Shown here piece by piece: positions 1 to 8,582 of a stretch of 10,362 bases of DNA; position 1 is the first letter of the stretch; each line of letters opens with the position of its first letter. Source of the stretch: Trichomonas tenax (Eukaryota; Parabasalia; Trichomonadida; Trichomonadidae). The notes under the pieces are model-generated. The model did not search any database and was not told the origin of the DNA. It saw only the letters and a program-made list of their open reading frames with translations. Location of the stretch: NCBI GenBank assembly GCA_023091735.1, contig JALKBU010001492.1, forward strand, positions 1 through 10,362, given 5' to 3'. The position numbers and the translations under genes are program-made.

Positions 1-477
1 GAAGGCTCTGTTTCATTTTGTAACGGAGCAGGAATTTATTCTATATTTTTATTATCTTATGGAAACACAGGTATTCATTCATCGAACAGTAGCAACAATG
101 ATGTTTATTATGGTTCTGGATTCGAAACTTCTTCTCCATATCAAGAATTCGTTTGTAATTTCTCATCATTTTGTCACAATCACCAACAACTGACACATGT
201 ATTATATCATTTTAGTGGTACATTTCACGATTACATGTGTAATATTGTTGATAATCCATTCGATGGTAATCAATATTCATTGATTTATTTCCAATATTAT
301 GATAATAATTTAGGTCATCTTACAGTCGAAAACTGCACAATCATCGGTCCATATGGAAAATATGGACAAGGTAAAATATTTGTTGTTGCTCGTTCAGGAA
401 TAATCACCGTCAAAAACTGCAACATGGACAATCCTGAATTAGCGAACAATACTAATGTTGTAATAGATAATATTGAA
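1..477 (+). repeat. Direct repeat, copy 1 (partner 7914-8387)
   Basis: Bases 1-477 align in the same orientation with 7914-8387. A hand count gives about 35 mismatches plus one 3-bp codon indel near 295. Similarity stops abruptly after the GAA codon at 475-477. The left end is beyond the window. The repeat lies wholly inside the beta-helix-like reading frame, so it is a duplicated gene segment and not a separate element. Confidence 0.9.
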
Positions 478-633
478 AAAAGCACGAGAACGCAATCTAT
501 TGAACTATATTATGATCTTTTATGCCAAATACTTCAACGTGAACCAAATGCCGATACATACCAACATCAAAATTCATCTCGACTTAGAGTCATTTTTCAT
601 CTATTTTTAATTAGTTCTTTTTCGCGATCATAG
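1..633 (+). CDS. Beta-helix-like Cys/Asn-rich family protein, C-terminal part (BH copy A), cut by the window edge
   Basis: The frame is open from the first base (GAA) to TAG at 631-633, giving 210 codons, so the gene begins outside the window. The ATG at 235 is internal: the residues before it match those of copy B. The protein is made of short beta-rich repeats containing Cys, Asn and aromatic residues, such as FVCNFSSFCHNH, LTVENCTIIG and ITVKNCNMDN. This looks like a right-handed beta-helix of the polymorphic-outer-membrane-repeat type found in large trichomonad families. A surface or secreted role is inferred from that resemblance; no signal peptide or clear membrane segment is visible in this part. 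Through codon 159 (base 477) it is about 93 % identical at DNA level to 7914-8387. After that the DNA is unrelated, although the protein keeps a comparable aromatic-rich stretch ending in Cys (IELYYDLLC). The gene could be functional or a 3' fragment. Family assignment is by pattern, not by search. Confidence 0.6.
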   Translation, partial: EGSVSFCNGAGIYSIFLLSYGNTGIHSSNSSNNDVYYGSGFETSSPYQEFVCNFSSFCHNHQQLTHVLYHFSGTFHDYMCNIVDNPFDGNQYSLIYFQYYDNNLGHLTVENCTIIGPYGKYGQGKIFVVARSGIITVKNCNMDNPELANNTNVVIDNIEKSTRTQSIELYYDLLCQILQREPNADTYQHQNSSRLRVIFHLFLISSFSRS

Positions 634-1200
634 TAACATTCTGCTAATAAAATCGAGCACAGCAATATCAAAATGAATTTGCTTGTAAAATTACCCGAAT
701 CCTGATGCCATTAGTTCGAAATGTATATAGTCATTGCTGATGCTTTCTTTACATGCATGAACCAAATCTAAAGTTAATATTAAAGACAAGATTTCTATGT
801 CTAATGAGTGTTAGCTGCTTAATGCACGTGTTCATTACATCAAGGTAGCCATAAATTGTGCAATTCTCAGTTGGTAGGTTTTGGGTCAGATGTTTTCAAT
901 GCAATGATATTTTGATATTAGTAAAAATCCTCTCAATGATATTTTCATTTTATATATTATACGTATAGCATACCTCGTATATAATCTATAGATATACTCA
1001 TAATTGTAGCAGCATCTTAGGTTGCTAATAAGCAATCCCATAAATAGAGACGGCTCGAATTTTGACAATCTGAGATGTGATTTTTTGTTTTCATTACAGT
1101 CAACCCAATGATTGATAAAAGACATAGACAATAGTTACAGTATATAATAGATACGGTATTGATTATAATAACATTAGTAGATAGATGAGTTATTAATGAT
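634..1200. other. AT-rich spacer without a recognisable gene
   Basis: This spacer lies between BH copy A and the inverted-repeat arm. Short open frames on the minus strand here (for example within 886-1131) have low-complexity Ile/Tyr/Cys composition and no recognisable motif. I treat them as chance. I found no match to the corresponding spacer after BH copy B (8583-9045), and no tRNA or repeat array. Confidence 0.6.
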
Positions 1201-1757
1201 ATGAAAACGAAAATTTCGACAGACAAGTTTTCTCTGCAAACACAATTTTTTTTGACAAATTTGATTCTCATCGAATATTTGCTTTAACATTAATTACGGA
1301 GATGTGCCAATTACTTTCCTTAGGGACACAATGGATCCATAGTTGAAATGCTATATGTTCAAAACAGCATTTCAATTACAAATTTGAAAAATATGACCTA
1401 ATTTTTTATTTTGATCTGGTACAGATATTATGAAGGAAAACAACGATATAATATATATAAATAAGATATATACTTATTGGATATTAACATTATATAAATT
1501 GTAGTTGATTGTGAACATAATATGAAATAATGACAAATGACGAAAGTGTTTTCACTTTTTTTTTGAAATTTCAGAAAAAAAATTCAGTTTCGCTTTTATA
1601 GAGTTATTCAAGTTGCACGGTCTTGATTTTTTATTTTGCGTTATAGATTCCGATTCAGAATCGTTCGGCCTATCTATGCATATACTTAAATTGATCTGTA
1701 CTTTGCTATTGGTCATTATATTCAAGCAAGAAAAAAATTTGATACCCAAATTGTGCA
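1201..1757 (-). repeat. Long inverted repeat, left arm (partner about 9020-9608)
   Basis: The reverse complement of this stretch aligns with 9020-9608 for over 500 bp at roughly 93 % by hand. Similarity is strong from about 1201 to 1729, for example TCCCTAAGGAAAGTAATTGG on the minus strand, and weaker from there to about 1757. No similarity is seen beyond 1201 or 1757. A minus-strand frame (1552-1776) is shared with the other arm and includes DRPNDSESESI and NNSIKAKLNFF. At this DNA identity, shared frames are expected without selection, and the two frames start differently, so I do not call a gene. I see no transposase, no short terminal inverted repeats at the arm ends and no clear target-site duplication. 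The arm carries a 10-bp hairpin (1343-1375) that the other arm lacks. Confidence 0.85.
1343..1375. repeat. Perfect 10-bp hairpin inside the left repeat arm
   Basis: TTGAAATGCT at 1343-1352 is the exact reverse complement of AGCATTTCAA at 1366-1375, with a 13-base loop. In the right arm the corresponding place (about 9421-9462) has a 42-base unrelated stretch where this arm has 5 bases. The second half of the hairpin is therefore missing there, which marks this point as an insertion/deletion hotspot between the copies. Confidence 0.7.
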
Positions 1758-3141
1758 AAAAAATGACGGATGTCAAAATTGTGATATTTGAGTGACTTAT
1801 AATCGAAATAGAAACTTCAAACCATAGCTATAATGCTTAAATTTGATAGGGTTTATAAACTCATTCTCTATCTGTCTGTGCTAAACACGCCCTTGTACAC
1901 CCTATAATATTATTTTGATTTAATTTGTCAAAATAAGCTTGTTTCGATCTGATTTGTAGTGACTGGGCTTGTTTACAAATTAAAATTGTGATCACAAGCT
2001 GCAAGCATCTGGTGCCACAACGCCACAAGGAGCACTACTTCCATGTATTGCGATGACTTCTGTTGTGTATTTGATGACCATGATATTTCTATCACTTTTA
2101 CAATTTTCCCGCCAAATATTTTTGTTAACATATGTTCTTGCTTCGTATATAATATGTGTATATATTTTGAAAATAAATTACTGAATTAAAATAGCTCTAA
2201 GTCTCTATTTCAATGAAAAAATGCAACAAAAGTATTTATGATTAAAAAAATCAAATAATCTTTTGTTAAAAAGGGTGAGATAAAGCTGAATGCGATGATG
2301 ATAATATGATGGCTTATCACCTGCATATGTATCCTATTAAATATCAATACCCAATCTGTTCATTTTTAGTAATCCTGATTTTATCTCGTTATTATTCACT
2401 TGATTTGTCCATTCTCAACGCAGACAAATCAGTGTCTACTAAATGTTGGACTTACAGGATAAAAATGTGTTGCTTTTTATTCGCAAAATATTTAATCTTA
2501 ATTTGCAACCCTTACTTTTCATCCACACAGCATGCAAACAACATGAGTAATGATAATCAGTCAATTAACATCAAAATAAATCAAGATATTTTTTTGATAT
2601 AATATTGAATAATATATTTTTCATGCTTTATATATCCACAGCATTTTAGATGGGAAAATTTTTCATTTGCCACCAAAATTAGACCTTAAATATTCATACT
2701 GGTGGAGAAAAATCGAGATGTTTGAGTAGGCGTAGAAAATTCAGTGACGCCTTGGTATTTTCATCTTCAGATTCCGTCAATTACACCGTAAGGTTGTTTA
2801 CAATTATCTTAAGGCTGAGGCAGAAGTTGATTTAACTGTCTAACTTACACATAATATAATAATACTATATATTGCTTGCCTGTTTGTTAAATTAACATGA
2901 TTTGATCTAAAATATACCGCTTTTTGTTTTCACACATCTCGGTTTTCTTCAAAAAAAATTAATAATATAAAATTATTTGAAATTTCGAATAATGAAGATG
3001 AATATATTACTAACACTTCTGAAAGGCTTTATAGTTCTCTCGTTCATATTATTCAATATTTAAATCAATGATTTAGAACCTTAAAGTATGTGTGATAAGG
3101 TTAAATAACCTTCAATAGAGACAGAAATCAAAAATGCCATC
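1758..3141. other. Long AT-rich non-coding stretch with one slightly GC-richer patch
   Basis: No convincing gene was found in about 1.4 kb. A 98-codon frame at 2306-2602 is rich in Ile, Tyr, Cys and Asn without motif or repeat pattern and is probably chance. Around 1996-2090 the base composition is visibly less AT-rich. One open frame there (1984-2184) reads as a small hydrophobic, membrane-like segment, described under findings. The rest is poly-A/T rich with many stops in all frames. Confidence 0.6.
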
Positions 3142-4207
3142 ATGAATCTTTTTGAGATTCGTAATGGCTATTTTGATGTCAAACAAACAGTTTTTAAAGA
3201 AAGCCAGTCCTCGTGTGGAATCGTTTATGCTAGAAAATCAAACTGTCAGCTAAATTTAAATTCTGTAATATTTTATAAATTATATTCTGTCTTATCAGTA
3301 TCCTTTTTAGACACAAACTATGCCCCTTCATGCTTTTTCCATGAGGGATCGTATTTCTTTAGCTTTAATATTTTAATCAAATCTTGTACAGGTATTGCAA
3401 GATCAATTGCAGTATCATCTGTACCTTCTAATGATATAAATCGACAACAAACGAATTACTCAACAATTTCAAGTGTTTCGGTTTCCAATGATTGTTTGTT
3501 TATTTGTTGTAATGGAAATATTCATTATAATTCTATTAATGGATCTGATTTAAAAGCTGCTTCAATATGTGCTCCTCATGCAGGATATAATTTTTATAAT
3601 CTGTATCAATCTTTTTGTTGCTTCCAGAACATGACAGGAGCCGATGTTTTTAATCACAATGTACCAATAGATCCAAATACAGTAAAAATTGAAGCGGTTG
3701 TTCTTATCAATAACCATCCATCAAGGTATATTTGCAGCAGCCAAAGTCTTATCAAAGCATATAACTGCATATTATTTGGTAATGATAGAATGGCTGTAGA
3801 TAAAATTAATTTCATTGATAGTTTTTACGATAAATTATTAAATGGAGGATCCTCACAAGGATGCCAAATCATTATTTCACTTCCACAGATAACAGTTTGT
3901 GGAGCATTCTTGAAGAATGCATATCAAAACATTATAAATTGCAACTCAATTATTATTAATCATAAAATATTCTCTATGTTTTTACTGCTCCAACAATCAT
4001 TTATTGATCAATGATATTTCAGAAATAATTAAATCAATGACAATATTTAAACAAAATAATTGCACAGTTGGAACACAAGTTATGGGCAGCACCGTTGTAT
4101 GCATTGCCATAAAACATTGTCCATACATCAGATGGTGTAATGTCACTATGATATGCAAGCTCTTGGTTCAAAAAGAAGAACCTCAAAAATTAAGACACCC
4201 CAGCTGA
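3142..4207 (+). pseudogene. Divergent beta-helix-like family member, N-terminally short and probably frameshifted
   Basis: The main frame runs from ATG 3142 to TGA 4014 (290 codons). A second frame continues, overlapping it, to TGA at 4205-4207. The protein follows the plan of BH copies A and B: Cys-rich beta strands, then a GN-x-N-x-S block (residues 125-135), then an aromatic-Cys block (LYQSFCCFQN, 154-163), then further Cys/Asn strands. Near residue 276 the main frame reads KIFSMF, resembling KIFSVY of copy B (frame at 7494-8582), after which it loses the pattern. The other frame resumes with a YCSNNHLLI stretch and later an FKQNNC stretch comparable to the FYSTIEC stretch of copy B. This suggests a single-base frameshift near 3980. 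In-frame stops lie just upstream (TAA at 3106), and the start has no signal peptide, so the N-terminus is probably lost too. Alternatively it is a short functional gene ending at 4014. DNA similarity to A and B is low, so this is an older paralogue. Confidence 0.5.
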
Positions 4208-4563
4208 TTTTTACTGTGAGAAATTATTTTTTATCTCATATTTTGGCAGGTAAAAATCTTAAAAAAATAGTGAGCACGGGATAAATATGTCCATATGGTT
4301 CAAATTTACTCTAAATATTTCGAACTAGAAACAAAACCTTAAATTTTAACGAGGGTGAGCTCCATGTGATTTTTTATCATGTAAAGTTTATTATCTGACA
4401 TGTAAATTCGTGTATTTTGACTTGAAAATAAGCGGATAAAAAAGCAAGCATCCTATTTTCCATTATTTTTGAATTCATCATAGAATGTAAATCCATATTT
4501 TTTAATCAAAATCGATTAAAATTGCAATATTAATCACAATTCGCACCGAACTTCAAAATATTT
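4208..4563. other. AT-rich spacer upstream of the transporter gene
   Basis: No gene is seen. The stretch holds two imperfect copies of a CATGTAAA motif (near 4379 and 4399). One of these is part of a 15-mer, TCTGACATGTAAATT at 4394-4408, that recurs at 10246-10260. The last 30 bp contain an initiator-like TCACAAT (4534-4540). Confidence 0.5.
4534..4540 (+). promoter_or_regulatory. Possible trichomonad initiator (Inr) element for the transporter gene
   Basis: TCACAAT fits the start of the known trichomonad Inr pattern (TCA followed by pyrimidine, then A/T), where transcription begins at the A. It would give a leader of about 28 nt to the ATG at 4564. A second fit, TCACATT at 4583-4589, lies between the two candidate ATGs and would instead support the ATG at 4645. 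Such short motifs are common in AT-rich DNA, so neither is secure. Confidence 0.25.
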
Positions 4564-5691
4564 ATGAAAAATGAACACTACATCACATTTCATAGCCAAA
4601 AACGCAAATTTCGAAGCCACTTTTTGGAGAAGAAATCAAAAACTATGGCTGTGGGAACAACTTTTTGGATCTTTGGATCTATTATTTTCTCGACGTCGTT
4701 GATTTCACTCAACAAAATCCTGAAACAGAGCTTTAACTTCAACTATCCAATCACGCTTTCTCTCTTCCATTTCATATGCACTTGGCTTTTGCTTGAAGTT
4801 ATGTGCAGAATGAGGCTGTTTGAGAGGGCTACAACAGTCCCTCAATACGCCAGATGGATTAACGCCTTCGTAAACGTCTCTGGAATTGTTTTCATGAACT
4901 TTAATCTTTGGTGCAACTCAATTGGATTCTATCAGCTCTCAAAACTATGCTGCATCCCTGTTATCGTTCTCGCGAACTACTTTTTTTACAACAAAAAGAC
5001 TCCTTTCCGCACATTGTGCACATTAGGCGTTCTTCTTGTTGGAATTGGACTTTTCTCAGTCAACGATGTCAGCATCAACCTTAAGGGATCAATTTTGGCT
5101 GCTATTGCCGTCTGTTTCACAACAGCATCACAGATGAGCACAAATATCTACTCAAACCAGTTCCAATGCTTTGGATCTGCTATGCAGCACATCACTGCGA
5201 TCCCAATGATCGTCTTTGCAGCAATTGCTTGCCTCATTCTTGAAGCTTTCGGTGATAATTCTTTCGTCTATCATTCTTACCAAGTTCAAGAAGTCTGCAT
5301 CGCTATTCTCACCGGCATTCTCGCCGTCGGTGCCAACATCGCTGCTTTCGCTTTGATTGGAAAGACATCTGCTGTCACATATCAAGTTGTCGGTCACGCA
5401 AAGACAATTCTCATTTTCACGATCGGTCTCGTTTTCTTGGACTCCAATGATGGTGCTACACCGGAGCAGACGTTCAAGAAGATCCTTGGCTTGTTGCTCG
5501 GCCTTGGCGGAACGATCACTTACACAGTCTTCGAGCTCGATGATAAGAGGAAGGAAAGAGAAGCTAAGGAAATCACAAAGACTCAAAACGATGCCAATCA
5601 CATGGATAGACTCATCAGCGAAGATGGACAGAATCCAATTGACAAGAATAACTTCGAACAGGTTGAATCTGATTCAGATAATAACAATTAA
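4564..5691 (+). CDS. Nucleotide-sugar transporter, SLC35/TPT superfamily (SLC35E3 / plant NST-KT-like)
   Basis: This is a predicted multi-pass Golgi/ER membrane antiporter that would import a UDP-sugar for glycoconjugate synthesis in exchange for a nucleotide monophosphate. Numbering from the second Met (base 4645), the protein has 348 residues, a normal family length. About ten hydrophobic segments run from residue 7 to 296. Family signatures are the N-K pair in helix 1 (23-24), NSIGFYQLSK (91-100), the ND-V segment (140-142) and GKTSAVTYQVVGHAKT (239-254). The last contains the Lys-Thr pair of the KT-type transporters, which in plants carry UDP-galactose, UDP-rhamnose or UDP-xylose. The C-terminal 50 residues are charged, hydrophilic and end in an Asp/Asn run, probably cytosolic. 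The ATG at 4564 would add 27 basic residues with no family counterpart; I favour 4645. TAAA at 5700-5703, just after the stop, fits a trichomonad polyadenylation signal. The exact substrate cannot be read from the sequence. Codon use is richer in G+C than in the flanking fragments, as for an active gene. Confidence 0.9.
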   Translation: MKNEHYITFHSQKRKFRSHFLEKKSKTMAVGTTFWIFGSIIFSTSLISLNKILKQSFNFNYPITLSLFHFICTWLLLEVMCRMRLFERATTVPQYARWINAFVNVSGIVFMNFNLWCNSIGFYQLSKLCCIPVIVLANYFFYNKKTPFRTLCTLGVLLVGIGLFSVNDVSINLKGSILAAIAVCFTTASQMSTNIYSNQFQCFGSAMQHITAIPMIVFAAIACLILEAFGDNSFVYHSYQVQEVCIAILTGILAVGANIAAFALIGKTSAVTYQVVGHAKTILIFTIGLVFLDSNDGATPEQTFKKILGLLLGLGGTITYTVFELDDKRKEREAKEITKTQNDANHMDRLISEDGQNPIDKNNFEQVESDSDNNN

Positions 5692-5793
5692 TCTAATTGT
5701 AAATTTTATAATTTAAATTCTTTTATGTCCAGTCTAAAATATCTAGTTTTACAAAATACAATTTTATTAAATAAATACAAACATTTCATGAAA

Positions 5794-7005
5794 TCATCTT
5801 CTTGGCGTTGCAGTATATAATTTCTTGTTGAGAATTTGCTTCTGTAAGTGTTGATGAGGAGTTTGTCGATCATTGATATCCGGTGTCTTTATGAAATTGT
5901 GGCGAGTGTGAGAAAGCTCTGATGTGACTCGCTTCTTCTGTACTCTGACATGATTTAAGTTATCTTTCATAATCTGGATCGCTCTTTCTGCTTTAGCAAC
6001 TTCTTCTTCGGCATCTTGAATCAATTGTGTTTCTTCCCTCTTCCAATATAATCTTCGTGAAGCGATGTTCTTTTTATATGCAGTGTTGCAAGATTCGATT
6101 CTTTGATCGATATTTTGCATCCATCTTCTCATAATATCTCTGTTCTCGGTCGCTTGCATAATATCAGCTCTATCCTTCATTACAGCGGCTTTGTCGAAAT
6201 CGCGCAATTTAACTAAATATTCTTGCTTCTTTCTCAAGTCTAATAAAAAATTCGAATATTTCGCTATTGATGGTGGAGGAGGCTGTTCCCTCAAGGATTC
6301 CAATTCTTTAATGTCATTGTCATGTTTTGTCTCCATATATTTAAACTCTTTCACAGCACTTTCACGAAACGCTCGATAAACTTTTTCCCATTTTTGTTTC
6401 GCTTCATTTAACTCTTTTTCCGCTTTCTCGATTTGCTGTGATGTGTTATCATCCGCCTTTTGCTGTATCTCACGCACAGAATACAATTGGTTCATTTGTG
6501 AAAGCTTTTTCACGTATAATTCGGCGCGATCTGCAGCAAGATAATTTGTTTCGGCGATATATGACTGTCTTTTTTGTTTCATTCCTTCTATGAGTTCTGC
6601 TGCTTCCTCTGAGGTGTATTTTTTAACGTGATCTGTCGATAAAATATATTCTAATTCATTTTCGAGTGTTTCGTCTGTATAACAACGCTTTTTCGTTTTG
6701 GTTGATTGTTCTGTGGACTTTGGTGATTCCGCAATTGACGATTTTCGGACAGAATTTATTAGGTAATTTTCGAAAAACTCCAATTGCTTAACAATCTCTT
6801 CCTCGTTCTGAAACTCGTATCTGCTTTTCATTTTCTGCACCGCTGGAAGCAAATAGTCGAATAAAAGAGGATCAATGAATATTATATCGACTCCAGAAAG
6901 CATTGCGCGGACGATACTCTCGGCTTTGGACTTTGTGGGGTAAGTGTAGACATAACTGTCGGATTTTCTTCGCCCTGATGAAGACTGAGACCTTCCTGAA
7001 ATCAT
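5794..7005 (-). CDS. Coiled-coil protein of unknown function, trichomonad-type
   Basis: It encodes 403 residues, read on the minus strand from ATG at 7005 to TGA at 5794. I cannot name a function. Residues 1-20 are Ser/Arg-rich and disordered. Residues 22-86 form a helical segment with a hydrophobic core (VDIIFIDPLLFDYLLP). Residues 87-110 are a Ser/Thr/Lys linker. Residues 113-240 and 252-368 are long charged helices rich in Glu, Lys, Gln and Arg, typical of coiled coil. They are broken by a Gln-Pro-Pro-Pro-Pro turn at 241-245. Residues 262-288 (YLVKLRDFDKAAVMKDRAD and following) superficially resemble a UVR-type helical hairpin. The tail (370-403) is basic and polar. No transmembrane segment or signal peptide is present, so a cytosolic or cytoskeletal scaffold role is a guess. 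The gene converges on the transporter with 102 bp between stops, and an AATAAA-like signal (5763-5768) follows on its strand. The ATG is preceded by a homopolymeric T/A tract. The open frame, sustained composition and clear heptad-like spacing make it a real gene. Confidence 0.85.
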   Translation of the reverse strand: MISGRSQSSSGRRKSDSYVYTYPTKSKAESIVRAMLSGVDIIFIDPLLFDYLLPAVQKMKSRYEFQNEEEIVKQLEFFENYLINSVRKSSIAESPKSTEQSTKTKKRCYTDETLENELEYILSTDHVKKYTSEEAAELIEGMKQKRQSYIAETNYLAADRAELYVKKLSQMNQLYSVREIQQKADDNTSQQIEKAEKELNEAKQKWEKVYRAFRESAVKEFKYMETKHDNDIKELESLREQPPPPSIAKYSNFLLDLRKKQEYLVKLRDFDKAAVMKDRADIMQATENRDIMRRWMQNIDQRIESCNTAYKKNIASRRLYWKREETQLIQDAEEEVAKAERAIQIMKDNLNHVRVQKKRVTSELSHTRHNFIKTPDINDRQTPHQHLQKQILNKKLYTATPRR

Positions 7006-7493
7006 TTTTTTAAAAAAAAAAAACGAAAATTTTGCGATTTGGATTTAACTGTAAATTTAGATTAAACACTATATGTTGATCGGTTTTATCATGTTTTTTA
7101 TCAAAGAATGTATTAAATCAAAGCTAATCCATCATCAAAACCTATATTTTGTTGCATGTTATATTCCACTATCGTATGATTAATATATTTATGAATTAAT
7201 TTTGGTTAAAATGTGAACCAGTCAATGATGATATTGAAATTATGACAATACTCAATCGTTGTTTTCCTGCGTAAATATTAAAAACTCTTTCTAACAGCAT
7301 TTTATATTATATTTCAATAGTATTCAATAGATTTTAATGTATATAGATCGATATGGAATATGAACAATATATCCGAGGAAATAGTTTTGTATTTTATATA
7401 TGCATGGAGATTTTATCATTTATGGGTGATATGTTTAATGTTTATTTGATTTTACATGCCATATTTTATCGTTCTGTCACATTTCAAAAATAA
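7006..7493. other. AT-rich spacer between the coiled-coil gene and BH copy B
   Basis: The end next to the coiled-coil gene is a run of T then A (7006-7023) lying in that gene's 5' leader. The rest is AT-rich with scattered stops. A 46-codon frame from ATG 7353 to TAA 7491 is in the same phase as BH copy B. It reads as AT-rich filler without the family's Cys/Asn pattern, so I do not join it to the gene. Confidence 0.55.
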
Positions 7494-8582
7494 AAATGTA
7501 ATGAAGAGAATTATTTCTATCGAAATTCGATCGAATTATTCCACTCTGACAATGCTCCACTCGATGTATGGCTTAAATACTATGGCACAAACTTCGCTGG
7601 GACATCGACAACCTGCAAAAACTGCAATGTCTCATTAACTAACAACGAAGCATATGCATACGAATGTCACTTCATTGGAATTGATAACTGTGCAATAAAT
7701 TTTGAACAAGATGGAATCAAATTCCTTCATTCAAACTGTTTTTTCAAAAACTGCGTTCGAAGTTCAGGCGATGGTGCTGGAATTTATTTCGATTGTAAAA
7801 GTTCAATTATCCAACGCCGCTTCTGTACAATTGGATGTGTTTCTATTAACGGTTATGGTTCACATTCATATTGTTATCTGAAATCAAATGTTTCTCTTCC
7901 GAACATTGTTATTGAAGGCTCTGTTTCATTTTGTAACGCAACATTAATTTATTCTATATTTTCTTTATATTATGGAAACACAGGTTTTCATTCATCGAAC
8001 AGTAGCAACAATGATGTTTTTCATGGTTCTGGATTCGAAACTGTTGGTCCATATCAAGAATTCGTTTGTAATTTCTCATCATTTTGTCACAATCACCAAC
8101 AAAGGACACATGTATTATATCATTTTAGTGGTATATTTCACGATTACATGTGTAATATTGTTGATAATCCATTCGATGGCAATCAATATTCATTGATTTT
8201 TTTATATTATTATAATAATTTAGGCATTCTTACAGTCGAAAACTGCACAATCATTGGTCCATATGGAAAATATGGACAAGGTAAAATATTTTCTGTTTAT
8301 AGTTCAGGAACAATCACCGTCAAAAACTGCAACATGGACAATCCTGCATTAGCGATCAATACTAATGTTGTAATAGATAATATTGAAAGTAACACTATCA
8401 CAAAAAAACTTAGTTTCTATTCTACGATCGAATGTCATGCAGACATTGCAATTGATGATTTCGAAAACCATTCAATTCAATGCCAATGTAACAAAGGCGA
8501 TGCAACATGCAATGCTCAAAATCAAGCCAAAATGAACACATTTTATATGATAATCTTCATGAATTCAATCATGCGAAAGTAA
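7494..8582 (+). pseudogene. Beta-helix-like Cys/Asn-rich family member without a start codon (BH copy B)
   Basis: The frame is open from just after TAA (7491) to TAA at 8580-8582, about 362 codons. There is no in-frame ATG until 8148, which is deep inside the conserved region. From about 7600 the translation shows regular beta-helix-like repeats: CKNCNVSLTN, ECHFIGIDNCAINF, SNCFFKNCVRSSGDGAGIYF, FVCNFSSFCHNH, LTVENCTIIG, ITVKNCNMDN. Repeats of the form C-x-F-x-N-C followed by a Gly-rich turn recall polymorphic membrane protein repeats. The C-terminus has a short Cys cluster (CQCNKGDATC) and then an Ile/Met/Phe-rich end (residues about 345-359) too short and polar for a clear anchor. It matches BH copy A over 7914-8387. 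The missing start and the abrupt onset of coding character near 7500 indicate 5' truncation. An unrecognised upstream exon or non-ATG start is possible but unlikely in this kind of genome. It could still serve as a donor for recombination with intact paralogues. Confidence 0.6.
7914..8387 (+). repeat. Direct repeat, copy 2 (partner 1-477)
   Basis: Same orientation as 1-477, one codon shorter near 8205. Differences cluster in short blocks and mostly change the encoded residue (see findings). To the left the frame continues for another 420 bp; whether copy A shares that cannot be seen in this window. To the right similarity ends after the GAA at 8385-8387. Confidence 0.9.

Noticed and set aside
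886..1271. Overlapping minus-strand frames of 81 and 84 codons
   Set aside because: Low-complexity Ile/Cys/Tyr readings of AT-rich DNA in two different phases, neither with a recognisable feature.
1438..1500. AT dinucleotide-rich stretch as a microsatellite or origin
   Set aside because: The runs are short and irregular and are simply part of the repeat arm; the same stretch is in the other arm.
2306..2602. 98-codon plus-strand frame
   Set aside because: Ile/Tyr/Cys/Asn composition expected from AT-rich DNA, with no motif, no repeat and no supporting neighbour.
4120..4200. Possible tRNA suggested by a GGTTCAA box near 4171
   Set aside because: No D-arm, anticodon stem or acceptor pairing can be built around it.
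5152..5601. 149-codon open frame on the minus strand inside the transporter gene
   Set aside because: It is the antisense shadow of a well-supported membrane protein gene; its composition follows from the complementary codons.
5357..5716. 119-codon frame overlapping the end of the transporter on the plus strand
   Set aside because: Ser/Arg-rich out-of-frame reading of the same DNA, with no domain or family pattern.
7353..7493. ATG-started frame in phase with BH copy B, separated by a single TAA at 7491
   Set aside because: It would give copy B a start if the TAA were a recent nonsense change, but the residues lack the Cys/Asn repeat pattern and the DNA has spacer-like composition.
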